DNA of 28,161 nt from CBFDBT01 sp965603115. Lineage in GTDB: Bacteria > Pseudomonadota > Alphaproteobacteria > Sphingomonadales > Kordiimonadaceae. The notes below the pieces were generated by a model. It did no database searches, had not been told where the DNA came from, and saw only the letters and a program-made list of their open reading frames with translations. Below, one piece after another: positions 7,639 through 13,886 of the stretch (position 1 is the first letter of the stretch; every line of letters begins with the position of its first letter). The stretch covers positions 1 through 28,161 of the forward strand of contig CBFDBT010000010.1 in NCBI GenBank assembly GCA_965603115.1, given 5' to 3'. Made by a program: the position numbers and the translations under genes.

Positions 7639-8802
7639 CTAATATGAACGCGGCATGCCAAAACTTTCAGCGATCTGGTTACGGGCCATTTCGTTACTGA
7701 CCGGCCCAATCCTCAGTAGACGGGAATCTCGCCAATAGCGTTGCATATCTGTCTCTGCAGAATATCCCATACCGCCTAAAATCTGGATACCAAGATCAGC
7801 CGCCTTGCCGACATATTCAGAGCAAACGGTCTTTACCATAGCAGATTCGATGGCAGATGGGCGTCCTTCAGCTTGAAGTTGGGCTGTGTGATAGAGCATC
7901 AACTCCCCCTGCTTTTGCCACATAGCCATATCGGCAAGATAATGTTGAAGCACCTGAAACTGTCCAATTGGCTTGCCAAAGGCCTCGCGTGATTTCATAT
8001 GCTCAACAGCATCTTCGATCACACCATCCAGCATACCAAGGCAGGAAGCGGCATTGATAAGGCGTTCGTTATTGAGGGTCTTGGTCGACTGGTAAAACCC
8101 CTTACCTTCTTCTCCGAGCAGCAACGCATCGGGCACGAATACGTCTTCAAGGTGTATAGAGTAAGAACTTGCCGCCCGCATGCCGAGCTTGGGCAACTCA
8201 GTCATAGTAATACCTTTGCTATCGGTTGGCACAAAAAAGATCGACACACCATCCGCCCTTTTGTCGACATCTTTATTGCTGCGGGCCATTAACAGCAGAT
8301 AGTCAGCGACACCCGCCAATGTGCTCCAGATTTTCTCACCATTGATCACCCAGCCGCCATCCACCTTTTTAGCTGTGGTTTTCATGCCACCAAGTAGGTC
8401 TGTACCGCCGCTTGGTTCACTGTAGCTCATGGCGGTTTTAAGGTTACCCTTAGCAATTTCGGGAAGGAAGCGCTGCTTCTGTTCTTCGCTGCCGCAAAAG
8501 GAAATGGCTTTACCACCAGAAAAGGATGTAACACCCCATATCCAGCCGAGCCCCGCTGCGGTGCGCGCCAGTTCACGAGCGAAAACTGCTTGAGTCACGA
8601 TACTGCCACCTTGTCCGCCATATTCTTCCGGAATACCAATTCCGTGGGCGCCGTACCGAACAAGTTTGTCCCAAAACTCTTGCGGAAACTGGTGTTCCTG
8701 CCGCTCCAAATCCCGACACCAATCCTTGGGAAATTCTTCATCAATCCACTTGCGTGTTATATCGCGAAACAGTTGGTTTTCTTCGTCTAGCTCCAGTGCC
8801 AT
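7639..8802 (-). CDS. Acyl-CoA dehydrogenase family protein (isovaleryl-type base position)
   Basis: A FAD-dependent acyl-CoA dehydrogenase of about 387 residues. It shows the flavin-binding AMSYSEPSGGTDL segment, IWSTLAGVADY, the REAFGKPIGQFQVLQHYLADM segment and the LGGMGYSAETDMQRYWRD stretch. The usual C-terminal YEGT catalytic glutamate position reads IGPVSNEM here, so that base is missing. A glutamate in the TLNNERLI helix (residue 246 from this start) aligns with the base of isovaleryl-CoA dehydrogenase and could do the job. I prefer the ATG at 8802 because GGAG lies 7 nt before it. An in-frame ATG at 8814 would add four residues. The gene leads a three-gene unit with two SnoaL-like proteins. 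The substrate is not evident. Confidence 0.88.
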   Translation of the reverse strand: MALELDEENQLFRDITRKWIDEEFPKDWCRDLERQEHQFPQEFWDKLVRYGAHGIGIPEEYGGQGGSIVTQAVFARELARTAAGLGWIWGVTSFSGGKAISFCGSEEQKQRFLPEIAKGNLKTAMSYSEPSGGTDLLGGMKTTAKKVDGGWVINGEKIWSTLAGVADYLLLMARSNKDVDKRADGVSIFFVPTDSKGITMTELPKLGMRAASSYSIHLEDVFVPDALLLGEEGKGFYQSTKTLNNERLINAASCLGMLDGVIEDAVEHMKSREAFGKPIGQFQVLQHYLADMAMWQKQGELMLYHTAQLQAEGRPSAIESAMVKTVCSEYVGKAADLGIQILGGMGYSAETDMQRYWRDSRLLRIGPVSNEMARNQIAESFGMPRSY

Positions 8803-8890
8803 TTTTGACTCCATAAGAATGACTTTATCCCCATCAAATAGATCTGCCCCCTAGAGACAAATAACCCCCAAAGTTGCGAGCTGAGGCATT

Positions 8891-8905
8891 TTGAATATTA
8901 TTAAA
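8891..8905. promoter_or_regulatory. Imperfect copy of the TTGAA-N5-TTCAA operator
   Basis: TTGAATATTATTAAA shares its first 12 bases with the palindrome at 127-141 and differs from it by one base in the right arm. It lies about 90 bp upstream of the acyl-CoA dehydrogenase start, so it may bring that operon under the same control as the FrhB and FO synthase operons. Being AT-rich, it could also be a chance match. Confidence 0.3.
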
Positions 8906-8993
8906 AACAATTTAAAGGTTTGCCGCACATAACATCAAGCGTTTTCTGCACCAACAGTTATTAACCGAGTATCTTTCAATAAGATATTTAAGA

Positions 8994-9022
8994 AAGTCCA
9001 TTAAGTAAAAACCACTGGACTT
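8994..9022. repeat. Inverted repeat, 7-bp arms
   Basis: AAGTCCA (8994-9000) and TGGACTT (9016-9022) are perfect inverted arms with a 15-nt loop. No U-tract follows on either strand, so it is not an obvious terminator. Confidence 0.5.
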
Positions 9023-9043
9023 CTACGTCAAAGAGAGCGTCAG

Positions 9044-9086
9044 TGTCTCTGTTAGCTAAAGACGGAAACACTTATGCGCAGAGACA
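9044..9086. repeat. Inverted repeat, 8-bp arms
   Basis: TGTCTCTG (9044-9051) and CAGAGACA (9079-9086) are perfect inverted arms around 27 nt. It lies just upstream of a TATAAT (9093-9098). It could be a protein-binding site for that promoter or an RNA stem if transcription starts further upstream. Confidence 0.5.
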
Positions 9087-9092
9087 GTAAGT

Positions 9093-9225
9093 TATAATAC
9101 TCTAGAGCATCGCTAATTAAGGCGTGGATGCGATTTTATAAGGGCGAGCCTCCCAAAGGCTTAAGCCGGCGCAAGGCTGGTGCGAATGGGGAGAGGCTAA
9201 ATAAGGAGGAAAGCTCTCTTCGATG
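9093..9225 (+). ncRNA. Candidate structured RNA or leader of unknown class
   Basis: A consensus TATAAT at 9093-9098 precedes a block much richer in G and C than its surroundings (about 9120-9220). Small stems can be drawn: AGCC/GGCT around GGCGCAA, and GAGA(G)GCT with AGCTCTC, a 7-bp stem with one bulge at about 9191-9217. The second stem holds the strong Shine-Dalgarno sequence AAGGAGG (9203-9209) in its loop. An ATG 13 nt after it (9223) opens only a 22-codon frame ending at 9291. This looks like an expression platform or small RNA, but I do not recognise a known riboswitch. A short open frame (9128-9250) also crosses it. Confidence 0.3.
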
Positions 9226-9393
9226 TCAACGATTAACCCATATAAGATAGAAATCCATACAAAACCACTTAAATCTATATTATATTATTAAATTCAATAG
9301 ATTATACAAAACATATCATACATATTAAAGCAATATAATATCGATAATATTAGACATATTAAATGAAAACTGTATAGGTATGGTCACAAAATA

Positions 9394-9410
9394 TTGAGAA
9401 AATATCTCAA
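9394..9410. promoter_or_regulatory. 17-bp palindrome, possible operator
   Basis: TTGAGA-AAATA-TCTCAA is a perfect palindrome with a 5-bp centre. Its spacing resembles the TTGAA-N5-TTCAA sites elsewhere in the window. It lies in very AT-rich DNA some 400-500 bp upstream of the symporter operon. Confidence 0.3.
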
Positions 9411-9509
9411 AACAAAGCCTATATAAAGTAAACCCTATGGCACTAGCCCCACCTGAATGAACAAGCGGGGCAGTTGCTATGGCCATAAAGACCAAGGTCA
9501 TATTCTTAA

Positions 9510-9599
9510 TTAGCGCTGCACGCGGCCAGAGTCATCTCCGCCCATCAGCTTTTCAGCTTCTGTGTTAATTAGCAGCATTGCTGCATCGCCATTTTTGGC
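9510..9599 (-). pseudogene. Possible C-terminal remnant of an unidentified gene
   Basis: On the minus strand an open frame of 29 codons ends at TAA (9510-9512). Its composition is protein-like (GDAAMLLINTEAEKLMGG then DDSGRVQR), with charged and hydrophobic residues in a helix-like pattern. It is blocked upstream by TAG at 9600-9602. The surrounding DNA is richer in G and C than the rest of the intergenic region. I do not recognise the family. It could equally be chance. Confidence 0.15.
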
Positions 9600-9660
9600 C
9601 TAAAGCGGAAGTTTTTGTGGCCATTTTTATATCTAACATCTTTCAACCAATTCAGAATTC

Positions 9661-9876
9661 ATATTAACAATATCTATAACTAATATAACGAACATTAAAT
9701 TGACATGAATCAGATCAAGTACGAGGTTAATTCATATAAAACTTTCCAAAATTACGTTTAATTATTGAGTTTAGACTACCATTAAGAATTGAGAGTTCAT
9801 CACATGATATCAATTAGAAAAGCCAATAAAGCAGATGTAAAAACCATTACAAAATTTCTGCATCAATTAGCAAAAC
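9661..9876 (+). repeat. Direct repeat copy 1: promoter and 5' end of an acetyltransferase gene
   Basis: This stretch matches 12050-12278 nearly end to end. About 70 bp at the left is roughly 85% identical, the middle carries small indels, and the last ~115 bp (from AATTATTGAGTTTA) is about 90% identical. It includes the start codon and first 24-25 codons of the GNAT gene found intact at 12206. Identity stops at CAAAAC, just before the symporter small-subunit start. Confidence 0.85.
9705..9718. promoter_or_regulatory. CRP/FNR-family-like half-site pair, copy 1
   Basis: ATGA-ATCAGA-TCAA fits 7 of 8 arm positions of the TTGA-N6-TCAA site used by FNR/FixK-type regulators. It overlaps the end of a TTGACA hexamer (9700-9705). 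The matching place in repeat copy 2 keeps both arms while four of the six spacer bases differ, which hints at selection on the arms. Confidence 0.3.
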
Positions 9877-9887
9877 GGGGTGGCTGA
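9804..9887 (+). pseudogene. Truncated 5' fragment of the GNAT acetyltransferase gene (27 codons)
   Basis: The frame opens at ATG 9804 and encodes 27 residues before TGA at 9885-9887. The first 24 residues differ from the intact acetyltransferase at 12206 at three positions (S for T, K for E, Q for K). Four further codons differ silently. After codon 24 the similarity ends. The TGA is immediately followed by the ATG of the DUF4212 gene, so ribosomes finishing this short peptide could restart there. It is a gene remnant that may now serve as a leader peptide for the symporter operon. Confidence 0.7.
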
Positions 9888-10244
9888 ATGAGCACTATAG
9901 AAAAAGATAATGCAAAAGCTTATTGGAAAGAAAATATCCATTTGATGCTTTCCTTATTGGTTGTTTGGTTTATTGCCTCCTTCGGTATGGGAATTATGTT
10001 CGCCGATGCCTTAGATAACTTTCAATTCTTTGGCTTTAAACTTGGCTTTTGGATGGGTCAGCAGGGTTCTATATATATCTTCGTATTTCTTATCTTTTTT
10101 TACGTCTATAAAATGAACAAGCTGGATCATAAATATGGTGTTGATGAAGACGCCGATGACTATGTCGAAGATGAAGAATATTATCATCATGACGAAAGTT
10201 TTCTAGAGTCCATTTCAGAACCTGTCGACAAGAAAGGGGTATGA
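9888..10244 (+). CDS. DUF4212 small subunit of a sodium:solute symporter
   Basis: This 118-residue membrane protein has two predicted transmembrane helices (about residues 17-40 and 56-80). Family members (TIGR03647 type) are encoded directly before a VC_2705-type SSS transporter and are regarded as its small subunit. The C-terminal tail (about 88-118) is long and strongly acidic, with paired His and several Asp/Glu, and extends beyond the usual ~80-residue core. The ATG at 9888 directly follows the stop of a truncated acetyltransferase leader frame. The GGGGTGG before it can serve as ribosome binding site. The stop overlaps the next gene (ATGA). Confidence 0.85.
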   Translation: MSTIEKDNAKAYWKENIHLMLSLLVVWFIASFGMGIMFADALDNFQFFGFKLGFWMGQQGSIYIFVFLIFFYVYKMNKLDHKYGVDEDADDYVEDEEYYHHDESFLESISEPVDKKGV

Positions 10245-12031
10245 CGATGGATGCTCAGACTTTATCCTATATTATGGTTGGCGTTACTTTTACCCTGTAT
10301 GCTGGTATAGCCATCTGGTCTCGTGCGGGTTCTACCGACGAATTTTATGTTGCTGGGGGCAATATTCATCCTTTAGCTAATGGCATGGCGACGGCAGCTG
10401 ATTGGATGTCTGCTGCATCATTTATTTCTATGGCTGGATTAATCTCATTTATGGGCCGTGACGGCGGCATGTATTTAATGGGCTGGACTGGTGGATATGT
10501 GTTGTTGGCATTATTGCTTGCACCATACTTGCGTAAATTTGGTAAATTCACAGTACCTGACTTTGTTGGAGATCGATATTATTCAGATTCCGCCAGATTG
10601 GTTGCTGTAGTATGTGCAATATTTGTGTCCTTTACATATGTGGCAGGACAAATGCGTGGTGTAGGTATAGTCTTCTCTCGCTTTTTAGAAATTGAAATTG
10701 AAACGGGCGTATTGGTTGGCATGACCGTTGTTTTCTTTTATGCGGTGCTTGGTGGCATGAAAGGAATTACCTATACGCAGGTGGCTCAATATTGTGTGAT
10801 GATTTTTGCTTTCATGGTACCCGCTATCTTCATATCTTTCATGATGACGGATAATCCAATTCCTCAGCTAGGATTCGGCAGTACGTTAAATGATGGCTCT
10901 GGGGTCTACCTCCTAGATAAGTTAGATGGATTGTCTCAAGAGTTAGGTTTTAACATCTATACGAATGGCACGAAGTCGACCATAGACATATTTTTTATCA
11001 CGGCCGCTTTGATGGTGGGAACAGCTGGACTTCCTCATGTAATCATTAGGTTTTTTACGGTGCCTAAAGTGCGTGACGCCAGAATTTCAGCCGGATATGC
11101 ACTGGTTTTAATTGCTATTCTTTATACAACAGCCCCAGCCATTGCGTCATTTGCTCGTTTGAACTTAATTGATACTGTGAGCAATGCCGAATATTCAACC
11201 ACTCCGCAGTGGTTTAAAAATTGGGAAGATAGCAGTCTCATTGGATGGGTTGATAAAAATGATGATGGAAAAATTCAATATGTGGCAGGCCCGGCATTTG
11301 AGGGAAAACCTAGCTTTTCTGAAAGTCGAGGGGATCACGGCCAAAGACTAATGAATAATATGCCCACATCTGGAGTGAATGAATTATACATCGATAAGGA
11401 CATTATAGTCCTAGCAAATCCAGAGATTGCAGGGCTGCCAAATTGGGTGATAGCTTTAGTGGCGGCAGGAGGGTTAGCAGCGGCGCTATCAACGGCCGCT
11501 GGGTTACTTTTGGTGATTTCTACTTCTATATCCCATGATTTGTTCAAAAAAATTCTATTGCCGAATATCACAGATAAACAGGAGTTAATGTTTGCTAGAA
11601 TGGCGGCAGCAATTGCTATAGTTATAGCTGGATATTTTGGGATTAATCCACCAGGGTTTGTGGCTCAAGTAGTGGCTTTTGCATTCGGCCTTGCGGCATC
11701 ATCTTTTTTCCCAGTTATTATCATGGGAATATTTTCTAAACGCATGAACAAGGAGGGGGCGATCACTGGCATGATAACAGGCATTGTTTTTACATCGTCC
11801 TACATCATCTATTTCAAGTTCATCAACCCAACGGTTAACAATGCAGATTACTGGCTATTTGGCATATCTCCAGAGGGTATTGGGACGTTAGGTATGATTT
11901 TTAACTTTGGAATTGCCTATGTGGTCAGTCGCTTCACGCTAGCGCCACCAGAAAGCGTTCAGGACATGGTGGAAAATATTCGAATCCCCAAAGGAGCAGG
12001 GGCAGCATACCACCACCATTTATCTCATTAA
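10241..12031 (+). CDS. Sodium:solute symporter large subunit, VC_2705 subfamily (SSS family)
   Basis: This 596-residue polytopic protein has the LeuT-fold SSS features: an N-terminal FYVAGGNIHPLANGMATAADWMSAASF segment, the GGMKGITYTQVAQY helix and a late core that includes AGGLAAALSTAAGLLLVIS. Members of this subfamily pair with a DUF4212 protein and are related to the acetate permease ActP. Acetate or another short carboxylate is a reasonable substrate guess. Between helices (about residues 315-385) is a large hydrophilic loop with a DKNDDGKI sequence (D338, N340, D342, G343), like an EF-hand/dockerin calcium loop. The C-terminus ends in a His-rich tail (YHHHLSH). The start overlaps the DUF4212 stop by 4 bp. 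A second ATG two codons on is an alternative. Confidence 0.9.
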   Translation: MTMDAQTLSYIMVGVTFTLYAGIAIWSRAGSTDEFYVAGGNIHPLANGMATAADWMSAASFISMAGLISFMGRDGGMYLMGWTGGYVLLALLLAPYLRKFGKFTVPDFVGDRYYSDSARLVAVVCAIFVSFTYVAGQMRGVGIVFSRFLEIEIETGVLVGMTVVFFYAVLGGMKGITYTQVAQYCVMIFAFMVPAIFISFMMTDNPIPQLGFGSTLNDGSGVYLLDKLDGLSQELGFNIYTNGTKSTIDIFFITAALMVGTAGLPHVIIRFFTVPKVRDARISAGYALVLIAILYTTAPAIASFARLNLIDTVSNAEYSTTPQWFKNWEDSSLIGWVDKNDDGKIQYVAGPAFEGKPSFSESRGDHGQRLMNNMPTSGVNELYIDKDIIVLANPEIAGLPNWVIALVAAGGLAAALSTAAGLLLVISTSISHDLFKKILLPNITDKQELMFARMAAAIAIVIAGYFGINPPGFVAQVVAFAFGLAASSFFPVIIMGIFSKRMNKEGAITGMITGIVFTSSYIIYFKFINPTVNNADYWLFGISPEGIGTLGMIFNFGIAYVVSRFTLAPPESVQDMVENIRIPKGAGAAYHHHLSH

Positions 12032-12049
12032 GTTCATAATTTCTTGTTT

Positions 12050-12278
12050 ATATTAACAATATCTATAATTAATATTACAAACATTAAATTGACATGAACC
12101 AACTCAAGTATGAAATTAATACTTAAACAATTTCCAGTATGGTGTTTTGTTTATAAAAATCAATTATTGAGTTTATAATACCATTAAGGATTAAGAGTTC
12201 ATCACATGATAACAATCAGAAAAGCCAATGAAGCAGATGTAAAGACCATTACAAAATTCCTTCATAAATTAGCAAAAC
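12050..12278 (+). repeat. Direct repeat copy 2: promoter and 5' end of the intact GNAT gene
   Basis: Partner of 9661-9876. It contains the same ATATTAACAATAT start, TTGACA (12089-12094), the AATTATTGAGTTTA block and the GNAT start region. It is about 13 bp longer in the diverged middle part. The copies flank the DUF4212/SSS pair as direct repeats. Confidence 0.85.
12094..12107. promoter_or_regulatory. CRP/FNR-family-like half-site pair, copy 2
   Basis: ATGA-ACCAAC-TCAA retains the arms of copy 1 (9705-9718) although four of the six spacer bases differ. It overlaps the last base of the TTGACA of the acetyltransferase promoter region. Confidence 0.3.
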
Positions 12279-12682
12279 ATGATGGGCATGAGGATCAATG
12301 TCATATCACTGAAAAGGAAATCCTTCGGTTTGGCTTTTCTCCTAAAAAATGTTTTGATGTTATCATTATAGAAGTAGACGAAGTGCCACAGGGTATTGCG
12401 CTGTATTTTATGACTTTCACTGTTTGGCAAGCCAGTCGGGTTTTATTTTTGAGCGACTTATATGTTAACGCGGAATGCCGTGGTCTCGGCCTTGGAAAAA
12501 AGCTATTTTCCGCTCTTGCCAAAATTGCTGTAGAACAAGGGTGCAGTCGAATGGATTGGCAGGTTTTACCCGAAGCAGAAGCTGCAGGATTTTATAGGGG
12601 CCTTGGGGCTCAAAAAATAGATGATTTTCATACCTATCGCCTTGAAGCCGGTGGTCTAAAGGACTTATCCAAGACAGATTAG
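12206..12682 (+). CDS. GNAT N-acetyltransferase, diamine (SSAT)-like
   Basis: This 158-residue protein has an acetyl-CoA pyrophosphate loop RGLGLGKKL (from R92) and the late Tyr in FYRGLGA that acts as general acid in many GNATs. The stretch GIALYFMTFTVWQASRVLFLSDLYV followed by MDWQVLPEAEAAGFYRGLGAQ matches the spermidine/spermine N1-acetyltransferase and thialysine N-epsilon-acetyltransferase branch. The substrate is thus probably a polyamine, lysine or a lysine analogue. Its promoter and 5' end are duplicated upstream of the symporter operon. Its last four codons form one arm of a strong terminator. It converges with the thiolase of the catabolic operon. It is not the ~270-residue beta-lysine acetyltransferase AblB, though a related role could be imagined. 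Confidence 0.88.
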   Translation: MITIRKANEADVKTITKFLHKLAKHDGHEDQCHITEKEILRFGFSPKKCFDVIIIEVDEVPQGIALYFMTFTVWQASRVLFLSDLYVNAECRGLGLGKKLFSALAKIAVEQGCSRMDWQVLPEAEAAGFYRGLGAQKIDDFHTYRLEAGGLKDLSKTD

Positions 12683-12706
12683 AAGCTTCCTGTCTTGGAC
12701 TTTTTT
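12668..12706 (+). terminator. Strong intrinsic terminator of the acetyltransferase gene
   Basis: TCCAAGACAG (12668-12677) and CTGTCTTGGA (12690-12699) form a perfect 10-bp stem with a 12-nt loop, followed by C and six T residues. The left arm lies inside the acetyltransferase coding end. The T-tract runs into the stop codon of the convergent thiolase gene. Confidence 0.85.
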
Positions 12707-13886
12707 ATACGCTCTCAAGAACCAGAGCTATACCCTGCCCACCGCCAATACAAGCTGAAGCCACGCCGTACCGACCTCCATTTTTTTTGAGAATACGCGC
12801 TAAAGTTCCAGCTAACCGGACACCCGTAGCGCCAAGCGGATGTCCAAGAGCAAGAGCGCCCCCCATAACATTCACTGCCGCAGGGTTAAGATTCAATTGG
12901 TCCATCGCGTAAAGCGGGACGACACTAAATGCTTCATTAATCTCCCACGCATCTATCTGCTCAACTGTCAGGCCAGCTATTTCCAGCGCAGCTTCTATGG
13001 CTGGCACTACACCAGCACCCATAAGCTCAGGATCGACACCTTTGTCTACACAGCTGATAATACGTGCTATGGGGGTGGCGCCAGTTTTCTGAATAGCTTC
13101 CTCAGACATTAGGACACCCAAGGCGGCCCCGGTTGACAAGGGGGAACTGTTGCCTGCGGTCACAATACCATTTTCATTAAAGACGGGTTTCAATTCTGCC
13201 AAGCGAGACAAGGAAGTATTGCCGCGGATATTACTATCAGACGATACATCCAACCCAGATGCTCCACGCAATGTAATGATTTCGTCAGCGAAAAAACCCT
13301 CGACTTGAGCTTTTGCTGCTTTTTGATGAGAGCAATAAGCAAACTCATCCATCGCTTTCCTAGAAATGTTGTTTTCTGCCGCCAGCCTCTCTGCAGTAAG
13401 GCCCATATTCAGTGCGATCCCCAATTCCAGCTTTTGTTTACCATCAAGCGCTCTTTCTGGAATCGTTAGAGTGCCTGAATTGAAAAGTGTCGGCCCCATC
13501 GGCACATTTGTCATATGCTCATACCCCGCAGCAAGTGCTATATGAGCACTTCCTGACCCAATATTGAGAAAAGCCGTACGCATAGCAGCTAATCCTGAAC
13601 CACATTGTTGATCAATCATACGGCTACCACCATTGGAGCCTATACCGCTCAGATACACGGGATAACGACCTCCAAAACTCCACTGTTCTTTTACTGCAAG
13701 GGCACAGCCAATCGACAAGTCGTCTACATCGTCACCGTCAATATTATTTCGCCCGCACACAGACTTCATAAGCCGTGCCAATATTTCATCGGATCTCACG
13801 CCGTCGAAAGCATCCACTTCCGTTTTCACCGGATGCGCTCGACTAAACGCCGAACGGACATAGTCTACCAAATATACATTTTTCAC
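12705..13886 (-). CDS. Thiolase (acetyl-CoA C-acyltransferase)
   Basis: This 393-residue thiolase has the nucleophilic Cys in DQQCGSGLAAM (C95), the NEAFSVVPL motif, GGALALGHPLGATGVR with the active His, and the C-terminal CIGGGQG with the second Cys. It cleaves 3-oxoacyl-CoA with CoA to acetyl-CoA and a shortened acyl-CoA. The start is GTG overlapping the M20 stop (GTGA), so it is the last gene of the catabolic operon. Placed after a CoA-transferase that could make the 3-oxoacyl-CoA, a degradative role is more likely than a biosynthetic one. Chain-length preference cannot be read from the sequence. Confidence 0.92.
   Translation of the reverse strand: MKNVYLVDYVRSAFSRAHPVKTEVDAFDGVRSDEILARLMKSVCGRNNIDGDDVDDLSIGCALAVKEQWSFGGRYPVYLSGIGSNGGSRMIDQQCGSGLAAMRTAFLNIGSGSAHIALAAGYEHMTNVPMGPTLFNSGTLTIPERALDGKQKLELGIALNMGLTAERLAAENNISRKAMDEFAYCSHQKAAKAQVEGFFADEIITLRGASGLDVSSDSNIRGNTSLSRLAELKPVFNENGIVTAGNSSPLSTGAALGVLMSEEAIQKTGATPIARIISCVDKGVDPELMGAGVVPAIEAALEIAGLTVEQIDAWEINEAFSVVPLYAMDQLNLNPAAVNVMGGALALGHPLGATGVRLAGTLARILKKNGGRYGVASACIGGGQGIALVLESV

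Larger units (their letters stand above)
8815..9660. other. Long intergenic stretch: AT-rich, with inverted repeats and GC-rich islands
   Basis: No gene I can identify lies between the acyl-CoA dehydrogenase and the repeat before the symporter operon. The stretch holds an operator-like site (8891-8905), two inverted repeats (8994-9022 and 9044-9086), a TATAAT at 9093-9098 followed by a GC-richer block with predicted hairpins (9115-9225), a very AT-rich tract (about 9230-9430) with a 17-bp palindrome (9394-9410), and a second GC-richer block (about 9435-9625). The second block keeps short open frames on the minus strand. The mosaic base composition fits a site of past insertions or a decayed gene plus a possible structured RNA. 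Confidence 0.6.

Noticed and set aside
9201..9216. GGAGGAAAG resembles the P4 region of RNase P RNA
   Set aside because: Only nine bases match and none of the other conserved RNase P segments follows in the next 400 nt.
9093..9225. Cobalamin, glycine, TPP or cyclic-di-GMP riboswitch
   Set aside because: I compared conserved core strings from memory and found none intact. The downstream frame is only 22 codons.
9128..9250. 40-residue plus-strand frame with charged, protein-like composition
   Set aside because: There is no ribosome binding site before its ATG, it crosses the predicted hairpins, and the strong Shine-Dalgarno sequence lies inside it. It is better explained by the GC-rich structured block.
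9581..9630. GCCATTTTT direct repeats as insertion-sequence ends
   Set aside because: Short (9 bp), no inverted terminal repeats, no transposase and no clear target duplication nearby.
12206..12682. Beta-lysine N6-acetyltransferase (AblB/YodP) completing the yod-like pathway
   Set aside because: It is 158 residues where AblB is about 270. The sequence matches the SSAT-type GNAT branch, and it lies on the opposite strand with its own terminator.
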